A DNA stretch of 64,000 nt from Annona cherimola. Its lineage: Eukaryota > Streptophyta > Magnoliopsida > Magnoliales > Annonaceae. The stretch is from NCBI GenBank assembly GCA_030490835.1, contig CM059973.1:83033221-83097220 (forward strand), read 5' to 3'. Below are positions 35,225 through 48,156 of this stretch, piece after piece (the first letter of the stretch is position 1; every line of letters starts with the position of its first letter). The notes beneath the pieces are model-generated. The model was not told where the DNA came from. It made no database searches and worked only from the letters and a program-made list of their open reading frames with translations. The position numbers and the translations under genes are program-made.

Positions 35225-37010
35225 CGATCATGCTAGAAATTGAGTCACCTCGTGTAAGCACACCCAATTGGGCTTGGGCCGAAAATTAAGGTTCTTTCGG
35301 AAAACTGTCAAAGAAATCATGACAAAAAAAAAATCAATTTAATTGGGTTGTACGAAGAGTCATGTAACAATCGAAACCATATCCCCGGGACCCCAACACG
35401 CCAGTAGTGCAGTTGACAAGAGCCCTAGCTTATGTGGACGAGATCCAGACTTTGAGTCTTAGCCGGGGAGAAGTTTATTTCCCTTTTTTTCATAGCAATG
35501 TTTCATAGCTACTTGGTTAGAATTATTGTTAAATTCATACTCTGGAGGTAAGATTAAAAAATATATTTGAGTTGAGTTGTAAATATAAGAATAAAAAACC
35601 AATACCATACCTAAATTATTAATACGTATGATTCGATGAATTGCCACATTTATTTTTAATTATATCAACCAATTAATTTATGTTATGTATACGCCAGCCC
35701 TATGAGCGCACAAACCATGCGCCGGGGCAGTGTTAATCATATCGTTAATGGTGTGTTATTATTAATTTATACTGTTGATATCGAGGAGATAAATTGCTAG
35801 TATATATGGAACAATCGTGTCACTAAAATAGAAAATTGAAAATTTTAGAAAACAATTTCACATACTTATAATAAATTCTAAGATAATAATATTATACATG
35901 TATAATCACATGGAGTTGAAATTTTAGAAAATTATTTGACTTCCGGGTAATATGTCCACGTCTCCCTTGCCATCATTTCTTTCCATTACCAGGCAGACAA
36001 TGATGTTGGCCCCATCGAAACATAATTCAAAACTGAGCTGTATCCTCATCCAACTGGTGAAATTAGTGCCCATGGCTTGCAATTTAGGATTCTCCTTCTA
36101 TAAATGGATCAAACCAAAATCAAGCTATCAAGAATCCTAATTTGCAAGCCATGGGCACTAATCTCATGGAAGATTTTGGCTGTATAAAAGTTTTCCTGTT
36201 ACATACAACACACATTTTTAGTTACTTATAAAGATTATATGCCTCAAATATTTATTATTGGTAATATTAAAATCGTCTTTTTAATAAAGTAGTTAAAGAT
36301 TGCTTTAACTATATCCGTATGGTATGAATTTAATATGAAATGTTAAGAATATAAAAGAAAATTATAAAGTATTGTTGATATATTAAGAATTTGGAGCAAA
36401 TATTATAAGGATAAGAGAAATTTTTTCTAAAAATTATTGCATAAAGTGTTTTTTTCATTGTATTGTCCATGATGATTAAAAATATAAGTAAAAATGATAG
36501 AAACATAATTATGATGGTATATTAACTTGGATTTCTTTTCATCCGACAATGTGGCTCAAATCCAAAATTCTCCTTGGAGATATTAAGCATAGTAAGCTAA
36601 TTACTTGATGACAACCTTTAATAAACCATGAGGTTGTCCCACACTCATATTTTAAAATTGTGTGTTCGAAGTCATATAAGATTCTTGGATTGAATTTGCA
36701 GCATTATTTTCAAATAGTTTTTCAATTTCCAAGATAGTTTTTCAATTTTTAATGCAGCTTTACCTATTGCTAGTACACCTGTGTTAATTCCCAATACACA
36801 TTATTACCTTCTCAACCTAATATACATTCAATCTAAGAATTTTTTTATGGTTCCATGTTTGAAGTCCGAAAGTAAAAAAAATTGCTAAACTGTGCACACA
36901 AAATCCAAAGCTTAATAAATTATTTTGGTGGCTGATTATTTGTAAGTGGAAATGAATTATTTCATAGTACAATGCGCATGTGATGAGAATAGTTTATTCT
37001 GGTGATATAT
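35225..37010. other. Intergenic region containing one strong hairpin
   Basis: No gene recognised. A partial family C fragment lies near 36350-36432. The hairpin at 36058-36166 is listed separately. Confidence 0.45.
36058..36166. ncRNA. Near-perfect 36-bp foldback, candidate small-RNA hairpin
   Basis: The arms are 36058-36093 and 36131-36166 with a 37-base loop; 34 of 36 positions pair. Within the arms the sequence includes GTGCCCATGGCTTGCAA and its complement. The stem length and modest loop fit a young MIR gene or a hairpin siRNA source, but it could also be a tiny inverted-repeat element. Transcription is unknown, so the RNA call is a hypothesis. The arms are less AT-rich than the surroundings, unlike the MITE palindromes here. 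Confidence 0.35.
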
Positions 37011-37011
37011 A

Positions 37012-37290
37012 GGGTGTGTTTGGGAATGGACAAAACTTTTGATAAATAGTTTTGGAGAGTAAAAGTTGTCAAATGATGTGATATGATAGAGGTAATGATA
37101 AAGAATAAAGAAAATAAAGTTAAAATAGATAAGTTAGTTGTGATGGTAGTTGTGTAGAAATGATTAAATAGTAGGGTAGTTGTATAGGAAAATATGAAAA
37201 AGTAATTGAAAAATATAATAATTATGGAGACCGAAAAATTTTAGATTGAAAAATTTTAACTTGACATTTTCTGCACATTGCCAAACACAC
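37012..37290. repeat. Family B MITE about 400 bp upstream of the TTC5-like gene
   Basis: Starts GGGTGTGTTTGGGAATGG and ends near GCCAAACACACTGG, with the family body (GATGTGATATGATAGAGGTA). The TTA flank is no longer clear. It shows the uninterrupted ATTTTAGATTGAAAAATTT text that is the target of the inner insertion at 11711. Confidence 0.65.
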
Positions 37291-37700
37291 TGGTAATTTG
37301 AATTTTGAATGAAGGCAGAGCTAGCGCATGTGAATTTCTACTTCTCAAAAGATTAAATACCTTCATCATCAAATTAGAATGCATGTGGACGGGTAATAAT
37401 CACCCCTTTTTGTCTTTTAGTAAGAGAGTAATGGAATATGATTCCAAGTACTTGCAAATTTTTTTTTAACAAAAAACCTATTTTAGTTTTACTCCCTTTA
37501 TTAATTATTATCCGCTGAACTTTTGGATTACGCCCCTTCGGCCTTTGGAATTAGGATTAGACACCTTTCTCCTCTCCGTCTTTTTGTGACATCATCTGAT
37601 GATTCTGAACAGGCCAAAAATTGGATAGCCGGACTAGGTCGCCGGCTCTCTTTGTCTTCCTCTCCACTCCACTCCACTCCTCCCCCAATCCCTGCTAATA

Positions 37701-40700
37701 ATGAGCCGCCCTCGCGCCGGCGAGGAGGACCGTGACTTCATGTCCGAAGCTGCAGAAGCAGCTGAACATCTCTATCACGTTCGCGACACCTACTTCCCTG
37801 CGGATCCCCAGCAGAAGATCTTGGCTCTCCGCAACGAAGCAGATCTCGCTGTCAAGCTCCTCGATTCCATCCCCGCCGGTAGTACCAATGTCCTCTTCTC
37901 TCCACATCATTGCATTTCCGATATTCGGTAATTATTACTCTCTGTATGTATTTTTCTTTCGAAATTCTCTTGAATTCTTAGGCTGCATCTGGATGGATTA
38001 TTGGATTGTAATTGGTTCGCAATAATTTGTTCATGCGAGTGTTTTATGGTTGGCATACAATTCATGCGCGATTGGATGTGCGGCTGCACTGTTTGGGTTG
38101 GAGCCTGGCGGTCGTTTTGATACGCTGCCGATTCAAAATACTTCAGAGGCAGCGGCAATAACACGGACGCCCAGAAAAGGGGCTACGTGATTGAGTTCCT
38201 GCATTTTGTGATCTTGTCATCATTCCAGTAATACTATCGATCACTGTTTCACTTGTATAGGTCGAAATACTGGTGGATTTATTTGTAAAGTCAGTGAACA
38301 AATAGTTTGTGGTTACCTTGCTTTCCATCTATCTAGCGTTCATCTATTTTGTCACTTCATCCTGATAAGAAGTACCGTGCAAATTACATTAGGTTTTAGT
38401 GAAACAATATGGCTTATGTGGTAGTTTTTGCTGTTCACTTCCAAATGCATGATTTTGTGTTGTTCTGCAGAAGAAAGGAAATCACCAGTTCAACGTGCAA
38501 AATTTGAATATTTGAGAGGAAAGATACTGGATGTATTTCCAGATTATGTGAAAGAAGCAGAAGATCATCTTTCAAAAGCTGTATGTGGTAACAGAAGTTC
38601 TCTGCTAACTTGCTACAAACTATTGTTGATCGAAGCATATGTGCGTGCCAGTAAATGTATGTGTTTGGTATGCAAATGGAAGTAGTTCACGCAACCCTCC
38701 AAGTGGGTTGGTATGTACTCTGTTGCTTGTCCATACTGTGGATCAATTATTGACAAAATCTAAAAATTATTTGACATATAAAAAAGATATCAAAGTCCTG
38801 TAGGTTGCTTACATGTTCATAAACTGCAATAGACCTCAGTTTTGGGCATGCAGTGGGCTGTGGGCCCACCTCATTGAGTGCCGTTTTCAATCTGTTTACA
38901 ACTTGACAAGTATTTTAGTGTTTGGGGGGACAAAAAAAATCTACAGTTTTTCTAATTAGCAAAGATAGCAAAGTTCAGTAAACTTTATTCCTCGACTGGT
39001 ATTCTACGTAATGAAAATTTGCTTCATGTTCCAGGTTAAGTTGAATCCATCCCTTGCAGATGCTTGGCTGTGCTTAGGTAACTGCATTTGGAAGAAGGGA
39101 GATCTACCTTCAGCAAGGAACTGTTATTCTCTAGCTCTAGAAAAGGTTATTTGTCAGAACTCTTCCTTATGTGACTTTACCTATGATCATCTTTACTTGG
39201 TTGGTTCTCTTGTTTCTTTTATGACTTTTCTTCCCCCAAATTATTCAGGGTCAGAACAAGAAAATACTTTGTCAACTATCAATGCTTGAAAGAAAATTGG
39301 CCCAAGGTAACTTGCTTAATTCTTCAATCACCAGTGACTGAACTTTGGGTTTGTATTGGCTAAATGCATCCAGTTCTTTGATCCAGAGAATTTGACTTCA
39401 CAAGTTGTGGAAGGTTGGTGTTTCTGTGATTAACTAGCTCAATGCCTGGATTTTGGTGGTCATCAAATTCCCAGATTCTAGTCCATCGTATAGGCTGTGC
39501 TGAAATCCTTGGCAGCCTGCTACTGTCCATGGTGCTTGAATCATAAGCATCCTGCAACAACCCATGCTGGTCATCACTGGAGAACTATGATCTCAACATT
39601 GAATGGGCCTGAATAATTTTCACTCTCTCTAGAGTCTAGTGAAATTTTTGACATTCGATTTTCTGCCCCACTGACTGGCCTTGAGAAATTTTGATGTTTT
39701 AGCATCTAAATACTTATTTTTGCATGCTTTAAAAGATTACATTCTCCTGTACTTTCACTTGATGACAATGGTTGTATTTGAGCATAGTTTAAAAGAAAAG
39801 AAAGGAAAGAAACTTGTAATACTGCACATGCATTCCAAAGCCGTGTTTGGACTGTTCGGATTGGAATAAACTAGTCATTACAATTCTTGTCCACTATTCA
39901 AACAACCTAGTTTCAAACATGGATGTTGCGGCTTCATCTTTTTTTCCTTTTTTTTGTTTTCCTTTCCATTTTCCTTTTTTTTAAGTTTAATTTTAATTTT
40001 TTTTTTTTTTTTAGAACTTCTTACATCATGGCTTAGTCTAATCTTTTGTAGGTTCAGAGAATCAGGCACAGCTTGTTGAAGAAAGCATTCACCATGCAAA
40101 GGAAGCCATAGCACTGGATGTCAAAGATGGGAATTCTTGGTGTAATGCCTCAATATTTTTCTACAGATTGTCTTTGTTAAAAAAAACTTGTATTCATCGT
40201 GCCATTTACCTGTTCCAGGTTGTAATATACATATATATTATATATTTTGAGGTCACATCCTATGGTTCTTAGATGCCTTGGGTCATAAAAAGACTGAATA
40301 TCCACTTCGAAATTGATAATTTTATTGTGTTCTTTATAGAGGCCCATTTGCAGCATTGTAAGGATCTGGTGCAATTAGTTTTCCATGCCCAAAATTTTTA
40401 GCGGGAGGTATGGTGAGTGTTGTGTACATCTTGTATTCTTCAAGATTGATGCAATGGCCTGGCAGCCAAGTGGGCAGATGCTATTTATCACTTTTATGGA
40501 TAACTAATTATTATTTCTGTATTCTTTAATCCTTGAAAATCTTGAGCTTCGTTCTGTAAACAAGGATCCCCCAATCCTTACAAGAAGCAGGGTACCATTG
40601 ATGATTCAATTTCCCAAACCAATAGTTATGCTGTCAGTAGTTATTTGTATTCCCTTTACTTTGGTCAATGATTATGTTTTTACACTTTTGCGTTGTCTCA

Positions 40701-43700
40701 AGAAGATACTAGAATTTCAAAAGTCAATATCATTGATTTCTACTTTTCCTTCTAGTTTTGAAGTATTTCATGAATCAAATCTTTTTGGACCTGTTAATGT
40801 GGTGCCGTGTCATGCCTTTGTAATTCAGATTGTAGCATAATTCTGCTTATGCGGTGGTTTTTTTTTTCTTATGATCTTCATTCTTCACCATGCAGTTCTT
40901 GTGATTTAATTATTTCCTGAGGCATTTCTTTTATATGAACATTAAACAACTTTCTATTATACGCAGACAACTTAGGAAATGCATGCTTGACTAGTTTCTT
41001 TGTAACTGGAGCATGGGATCACAACAAGCTGTTGCAATCATTAAAAGCTTACCAAAATTCTGTGAGTGTAGCAATAAGATTTCTCTCATGTATCATCATT
41101 GATTTCTTTTTTTTTTTTTTTTGCTTGCAGGAGGGGCTAATTACAATCCACCAAGCTGATCTTTGAAGTTGTGTTTTCTAACTTTTTATCGTATGTTGCA
41201 GGAAAAAGATGAACGAATGAAGTCGAATCCTGATCTATATTTCAACTCTGCGACTGTAAGTTTAGGATCATGCTTTATTATTCTGATGGTGATGATGGCA
41301 ACATTGGTATTTAATCAATCAACTTATCTTAATTGATATGTACTGGTGATGAAAGCTATTGATTTCTATGATATGCAAGCTGTTAGCCATTTATATTGAA
41401 TGTTCATTGATGAATACGTTGTTCTAAGGAGTTTCTTGCTCAGAAAAGAAAGCGAAAAAAAAAAGTAGAAGTTTTCATGCACAGTGCACATCCCAATGGT
41501 GGTTATCACAGCCTATTTGCAATTTGTTGATCCAATTCTGGTAGATGCACACTCATTTCAGATGAATATTTCAAGTTGTGCTGCTTGATCTGTGTCCTTA
41601 TAGATATGAGGTAAAAGACATCAGATTCAAATATTGCTTTTAAATATGAGGAATGATCCTATTGGCCCGGGCTAAGCAAATTTTTTTGCTTTTTTCTTTA
41701 TATACTTGTTCATCTAAGTTTATTTAACATGTAAATCAAGTTTTACAATTTTTGGATATGTGTATCTATTTATTTTAGATTTTTAAGATTTTTAAAGATA
41801 AGGGTATTTTAAATACATATATACGCATAGATGTTTAAAAATCTCAAAAAAAATATAAACATATCTAAAAATGGTAAAACTTGGATTCTATGTTAAATAC
41901 ATTAAGATAAACAAGTGTATGAAGAAAAAAACAAAAAAATTTGTTGTAAATGAGTTTTTTGAGGCGTGCTAAGTGGGACATTTATTTAGCCCGGGTAACA
42001 GGATCACTCTTCTTTAAATATTATATGATGAACCATAAAAATATATATATATTATATGATGGTTTCAAATATTGAGGCACACCACATTCTAGAAGTCAGC
42101 TATGATCAGAAATTGAATGAAATTTCTTCTATTAGGTTGAACCTAGATCCAGATCTCGAAATTTTTACCGATAAACTTATCAATGGTTTCAACCTGATTC
42201 CATGGCCCAAGGATGAAATGAACAGAAGATGAACTGATTAACTCTGCACTTCCAAAGGTCATGTCAGGCCAGAAGCATGTTGCAATATTGGAAACTAATG
42301 AGGGCTTGAATTTGCTCGATTATTTGCTTTTTAAAAGAATTTTGATGGACGTTGCCATAAATACTTGAGAGAACATGGTCTAACAGATTAGAATGCCTGC
42401 CGTTGGATAATATATGGAATTACTTCAGGTGAACAAATATCTGGAAAATTATGAAAGGGCACTAAGTGGATTTGAAGCTGCTGCTTTGAAAGATCCTGGC
42501 CTTAATGCTAGTGAAGAGGTGCAGAAGCTGGTGAGTCTTCTTGACAAGCTGGTGTCTTCTATCAAGGTGAATTGATTTTCTCTCTGAAACCTTCAATCAG
42601 TTTATTGCTGATGGAGTCCGAATAAAAGAAATATTGTATACCTGCCTTGAATGAATATAGCATAATCATATTCATACCACATGCAAATGCTTGTAGTTTC
42701 AACTTTCTTTCTAAAAATTATATGACTAAAGATTTGATTTGATAGGGTCAAGCCAAGGCAAGACGACTTGCATCAGTGGCATCAATCTTAGATGAGACTA
42801 ATGGTCAGTGACTCAACTGCTTGTTTCTTCAGTAAGATGGCTGGTAGCCACAAGGAATAGTAGATGAATCATTGAATCTCCCCTGATTCTGTTGTTTCTT
42901 TATTGCCATTCAGTGAATTCGTCATATAAGAAAGCCACTATAAGCAACCTCGTGGAAGGGCTGAACAAAAATATTGCAGTCGTGGGAAAAGTGCTTCTCT
43001 TCATTAACCATGAAAATATAACTCCCCTGTGAGCCCTCCTCCACTTCTTTTTTTTTTTTTTTTTTGGGTGGGGGGTTAAATAAATTAGTTTAGTGGAACC
43101 ATTTTTGTTGAAAATTTAAGGGAACTTTTTCATTTCCGTGTCAATCAGAGATGATTGTATAAATTGCCTTTTTAATTTTTTGTGCATGAAACTTGTTTAT
43201 TATTTGGTTAACGAACCTGATGTTTTCATGTGGAAATATTTGAAACAAAAAGTGGTCTTTAAACCATATAAATAAAGTTGCATTTATTTTGCAGGTACTA
43301 TTTGGTATGTGATTCAGACCGGAATTGTTTCATGGTTTCTGTGTACGGCCTACGTAGTGATGTGGTAAGGATGATATTGTTGAGGGATGATATCATTGAG
43401 CCTTCTTCATTGCTCTTTTTTACTTTTTTGCTTTATCTTCTGTTGGTTCTCAGGAACAAAGATGCAATTGTGAAACTGTGCCTAGTTTCCCAATAGAAAG
43501 GCAATTTTCTTTAACGATGTCAATTTCGTTTTTGTATTCTAGGAAATAGCTGTTGTGAGTCCTTTATTTTATTGAAAGATGAGATTCTTAATTGATTTGA
43601 GTCATCATTCTTATACGGTAATCTCTTCAAAATTGCACCATCCATTTTTAAGATAGAAGGAAGTCTGAGTAGCAAATTACAAGATGCAGATTCCCATGGG

Positions 43701-45255
43701 AATTCAACTTCCGCTTTTAACAACATGTCTTCTCCTTTATAAAGTTGGGCTTTAGCATATTTACTACCTAAAGTTTGCAATTTTGCAAGTTTGATGCATG
43801 ACTTTAGAATTTACATATTTAACAAAAATTGCAAACAATTAGTAAATAGATTCCTGCCATCAATGGCCCCTTGAATTGTTCTGTTTCATGAAAGAAAATA
43901 TTGCAAAAAATTTAAAATTGTGAAATTTGCTCCTGAACGTAGTTTAGAAGAGTAACGTAGTTTAGAAGAGTTTCTAAATGGCTTTTGGGTATGTGCCATG
44001 CTTGAGGAAGAGGATTTTTAAACTGCACAATTTCACGTCATGGGTCTTCGAATGGGTCCTCCATTTTCACTCAATTGCAGGATAGTTTTGTCATTTTGTC
44101 ATGCATGCCAGGATGTAACCAGCATTCTTATCCCTACTTTGCTGCCTCAGTGAACTTCGTTTTTCTTCTATCGCCTTCTTCGTAGATCTCTGCTGGTGAG
44201 ATCACTGTGCCTGACACTTCCTTTTTTTTGTCTTACCTTGAGCATGTTTTGCACCCAAACTATGCTTATCCCTACCACACACATGGTTGTTGTTGCAAAC
44301 TTGCAATTGGCATGATATGAACCTGCCATGGAAATAGGCAAGTCTCTAGCATCTGGCATCCATTTCATACCAAAATAGCTGATTCTCTTGGAAAGGTTCC
44401 TCTAAGCAAGGAACAAACTCCTCTATTGTATTGCAATAGAACAGGAACATTGCAAACAACACACTTTACTCAAGACAGGACTCTCCCTTTTATCACAATA
44501 CCCTCCCATCCACGTGTACCATCACACGTGATTGCCCTCACCGCATAACCGCCTACCCTACACACGCTAGCTCAGTCTTATTCCTAACCAATATCCTCAT
44601 GTAACATGGCATTTGTCTGAGAGCCAAACTATGCTTGCACCTGGCATGCGTGTGAGGCCCAAAAAGTATCCCTGATGCTTGGATACTCTTCCCCTCCCAC
44701 ATCACATCTTTTAGAGGGTTATCATCCAGCCTTTTTTATGGGATTCAGAAAAATCAGATTTTTTCATAGACTAGAGACTAAGATATTCATCGCAAATTCT
44801 ACGTGAGCAAATCTTTTTTTTTTTTTTTTTTGATGACTTGTGTCTTCTTGTATTTTTATTGTCGGGCCAAAAAGGTCCTTAATCCATCAAATAATGCAAA
44901 TTACTGCTATTTTGACTCAAGCTATTCAATTTTGCAGATCAAAGAAGGAGATCAGTTGACGTTAATGGAACCTTGTTACCGAGTTGTTGATTTTTCCTGG
45001 AAGGACAAGGTATATCCTGATGCTCTATTTTTTTTCTGTTTCTTGCAAGGGCCTTAAAAAAAAAACTGATAATAATGGCCTATTATTAAAATGAATGGAA
45101 TAGCCTTCTTGGATATTTATTTAAATTTGCAAATACAGCACTACTGTTTTAGATCAATACGAGTGGACTTCATGGAGCAAATAATTGTAAATGGAAAGGT
45201 GCCTTCTCTCAGTCAGGCCGTTCGATCATCGATCCATGCGCAACATAAACCATGA
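37701..45255 (+). CDS. TTC5: TTC5/Strap-like protein: TPR repeats plus OB-fold region, 13 exons, 421 aa
   Basis: Exons: 37701-37878, 38471-38580, 39035-39145, 39249-39306, 40052-40141, 40967-41061, 41202-41255, 42429-42566, 42746-42803, 42914-43028, 43295-43364, 44938-45009, 45139-45255. All borders are GT-AG and phases match, giving 1266 nt. Residues ~60-300 hold TPR-type helices, for example LNPSLADAWLCLGNCIWKKG, LPSARNCYSLALEK and AIALDVKDGNSWYNLGNA. Residues ~310-421 match the TTC5 OB-fold: VVGKVLLFINHENITPLYYL, VCDSDRNCFMVSVYG, EGDQLTLMEPCYRVVDFSWK, then the final exon with FRSIRVDFMEQIIVNGK. In animals TTC5 is a p300/JMY cofactor and senses nascent tubulin for mRNA decay; the plant role is not established. 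Length fits the family (about 440 aa in mammals). Start is the first Met of the open first exon. Confidence 0.9.
41650..42008. repeat. Family F MITE inside TTC5-like intron 7
   Basis: The inverted ends pair ATGATCCTATTGGCCCGGGC with the reversed right end AGTGATCCTGTTACCCGGGC. The interior is palindromic and AT-rich. It lies wholly within the intron 41256-42428 and does not touch the splice sites. Related copies are at 57750-58520. Confidence 0.65.
43365..44937 (+). other. Longest TTC5-like intron (intron 11), 1573 bp
   Basis: Donor GTAAGG after GAT GTG and acceptor TTTGCAG. No coding block. It includes a short direct repeat (GTAGTTTAGAAGAGT, near 43937-43970) and a moderately GC-rich stretch around 44100-44700 that may be an old insertion; I could not assign it. 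Confidence 0.5.
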
Positions 45256-45748
45256 CAAGCCGTTTCTCAATCCACCCATCGAATGTGGTAAATGATGCCT
45301 TTCTGTTTTTGTATTGAGTGAAAATTGTAATGATTTACATAGCCTTAAGATTCTGTATTCATCAATTTTCAATCTGTAAGTGTGAATGAAATCCGTTGAA
45401 AAAGGATGTATTTGTCTGATTATTTTCGTTTTGGAGAAACTTTTCACCAGGTGATAGATTTATTGTGCAGCCTTTTGATGAAAAGTTTTGATCTACTACG
45501 AAAATTCTCCTTGCTTTTCAACGTTTTTTCTTTAGTTTTTTTTTTTTTTATATAAAAATCTTTTGGTTTCTTCGTTTTAGAACGGGTGAGGAACACAATC
45601 AGAGTCGAATGTTCAAAGCCGAGGTATGCCTCTCTAGAATGAAGAGCTCGAGCTCTGGAATGCAGATCATTCCTGGTGCATCCTGCCGAGATGTATTGTT
45701 TGATAGTGGCATACGATTGACCAGTTACACAGAGATTGCAAATATGTC

Positions 45749-45920
45749 GTCTGGATGGTGACCAGTTAAGAGTACTATGTACACAGATTCTGCCTATTTT
45801 GTGTTTATATGCGACATGATTTTAATGCGTCCGTTCTGGATGGTGACCAGATAAGTGTACTATCTACAATGATTCTGCCTATTTTGTGTATATATGCGAC
45901 AAATGGTTTTAATGCGTCCA
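45749..45920. repeat. 85-bp tandem duplication downstream of the TTC5-like gene
   Basis: Two copies share CTGGATGGTGACCAG, GATTCTGCCTATTTTGTGT and TTTTAATGCGTCC with a period of about 85 bp. They lie 0.5 kb past the stop codon. Confidence 0.7.
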
Positions 45921-46183
45921 GGAGCGTTGGTCTAGCTAGGTTCATCCATCTGAAAATAACAAAGGACGTGTTCAATGATATTCGTGTGCACCGCTAGCCT
46001 TTCTGTAAGAGTGCGTAAACTAGCTTTCGAACCTTCTAGGATGCTCCACGGTGTCTTCGTACTCAATGCATTTGATGTGGCAGTGGGTAATGATTAAAGG
46101 AGAATACTTCTGAGTTTTGCGGAAGTAATTTTATGCAACTTTTTTTTTCTTGAGATAATTCTTATCTATTTATTATATTTAAC

Positions 46184-47369
46184 TGTCGACACCCCACCTT
46201 TGGGCCCAAAAATGGATAAAATAAAAAAGGTCCTAAGCCCATGCAAATTCAAGACAAAAAGGGAGTTCAAGTCAGCTAAGCGGGCCCTTCCGCACTCAAC
46301 CCACAGGAGCGAAGCTCCACTAAGCCTCGAAGCAGGCTTCTTCAACGAACCAGATCCGGCCCACAATAGCGAAGCTCCTACAGCCCACTTCAACGGGCTC
46401 CACAATGCAGCCCAAGCCTCAGAAGCAGGCTTCTCTACAACTCCGAGCCCCTACAACGGCCCATCCAAAGCAAACGGGTTTAGCCAAGCTCAAGTCCACC
46501 AAACTCAAGCATATGGATCAAGCCCAAGCCTTCAAATGGCTCAAGGCCCACGATCTCAAACCAAACTCAAGCATATAGACCAAGTCCAAGCCTCCAAATG
46601 ACCCAAGGCCCATGGTCTCAACCCAAGCTCAAGTAGATGGACCAAGTCCAACTCTTCAAGAAGCCCAAGCCCATGGACCAAGTCCATGACCTCAAGAGAG
46701 CCCAAAGCCCACTCCTACAATTATAAAAGGAGGAGCACCCCCTCTCATTGACACTTGAGGAGAGGCATCCCAGAGGGGAGGACGGGAGTCTGCAGCAACG
46801 CCCCGGCGTCCCGGCTTTTCCTGCTCTACGTGCTCCACGCTCTCTCTTCCACGCCCCCTTTCTATCTCTCTCGTTCTCTCAAATCTTCTTATTTTCCCCC
46901 TTTTACGCCATGTAAACCGCCTCGGGTTGGCAGATTTCTCCATATTTGCTTCAGTCCGTAGGCCGGAACCCATACTCTGTATTACTAGTGCCTTATTTCT
47001 TCAAATAGGGACTGATCTCCCTTTAAAGATCAATGACGACTCCGTTTTTCTTTATTTTTGTGTGTTTGAGTTAACGCCCCGGCAAGGTGGGTGCACGCGG
47101 GTCCGCGGATTCCAGCATAACACGCTGCCGTTATGCTGCCGAATTTGTGATTTGACTCGTGTACGGAAAGCCCCGTCTTAGCCGTTACGCTGCCAAACTC
47201 GCAAGAAAATACCTATACGCCAACTTTCCTAAAAGATATGAAGCCTAATGCGTTTTACCCCATGTGAATGCAAGAAATCTAAGCCCACGTCGCTTTCCAA
47301 CACGATCCGCATTTTCAAGGCCCGGGAAACCATTCCGAGCCCACCGTAGCGCTCGCGGCGGGTGCTACA
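46184..47369 (+). repeat. 5' LTR, 1186 bp, same family as the solo LTR at 6366-7522
   Basis: Starts TGTCGACACCCC and ends GGCGGGTGCTACA. A TATA box (TATAAAAGG, 46722-46730) precedes a pyrimidine-rich R region. The block at 47000-47050 (GGGACTGATCTCCC, ATGACGACTCCG) and the end GTAGCGCTCGCGGCGGGTGC are complements of parts of the minus-strand solo LTR. U3 is full of CCCAAGCCCA/GGCCCA-type repeats, which give the 133-codon frame at 46200-46601; that frame is not a gene. Confidence 0.85.
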
Positions 47370-47372
47370 GCT

Positions 47373-47390
47373 TGGCGACTCCACTGGGGA
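47373..47390 (+). other. Primer-binding site of the LTR element
   Basis: TGGCGACTCCACTGGGGA begins 3 bases after the LTR end. It has the TGG start required to pair with a tRNA CCA end. This sequence type is usual next to 5' LTRs of Tat/Ogre-like plant gypsy elements, reported to use tRNA-Arg; the tRNA assignment is from memory. Confidence 0.75.
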
Positions 47391-47732
47391 CGGTGTTGCA
47401 GGTCTACATCGGCGCAAGGGGGTCAGAGACTGGAAGATCGGAGCTTCTTCCTCGCTGAACAACGAGTTCCGGGAGCTTTCCCTTCTTCCGGCAGAGAGTT
47501 TCTGAAGTTTCTGCCCAAATCGCGCAGAAACCTGAAAAGTTTTTAGGTCCAGAGGCGTCCAGTTCACAAACTGAAAAGAACTCATGAAGAAAGAGCACTA
47601 TTGCACACCGCCTCGTAACCGTCCAGACACGCAAAACGAGCCTACAGCAAGGGCCTCCGGCAAATCCAAAATCAATTAACGTAAAAAAAAATCCGGCGTA
47701 AAAATCACTTCTTTTTCATAACCTGGGTGTTT

Positions 47733-47953
47733 TCTGGTCACACTTCCAGAAACGCTTCAAGCGAACTGGTCTTCCTTCCAGAGACTCTTCAAGCGAACTG
47801 GTCATTCTTCCAGACACTCTTCAATTTAACTAGTCATTCTTCCAGACACGCTTCAAGAGAACTGGTCCTTCTCCAGACACGCTTCAAGAGAACTGGTCCT
47901 TCTCCAGACACGCTTCAAGCGAACTGGTCACTTTTCCAGAGACGCCTCAGGCA
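47733..47953 (+). repeat. Tandem array 1 in the LTR element, period 31-33 bp, about 7 copies
   Basis: The unit is close to ACACGCTTCAAGAGAACTGG followed by TCCTTCTCCAG. Copies differ at a few positions. Several frames read through it but composition and repetition argue against coding. Confidence 0.9.
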
Positions 47954-48156
47954 AACAAGAACCCGTGGACCTCGAACATTCTCACGCGCAAAACTTAAAA
48001 TAAATAAAATCTGAAAAAAAACACACACACAAAAGGACTCGGACTTGCAAGCATCTATCCAAAGGTTGATCTTTTTATCTGTTTACAAGTGCTAACCATT
48101 TTTTCATTGATTGCTCAGGTTCTTCACCATATCTCGAAGGCAAAGCAAGTTAATCA

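Noticed and set aside
46200..46601. 133-codon plus-strand frame
   Set aside because: It lies inside the U3 part of an LTR and encodes repeats of GGCCCA/CCCAAG-type DNA; no protein family features.
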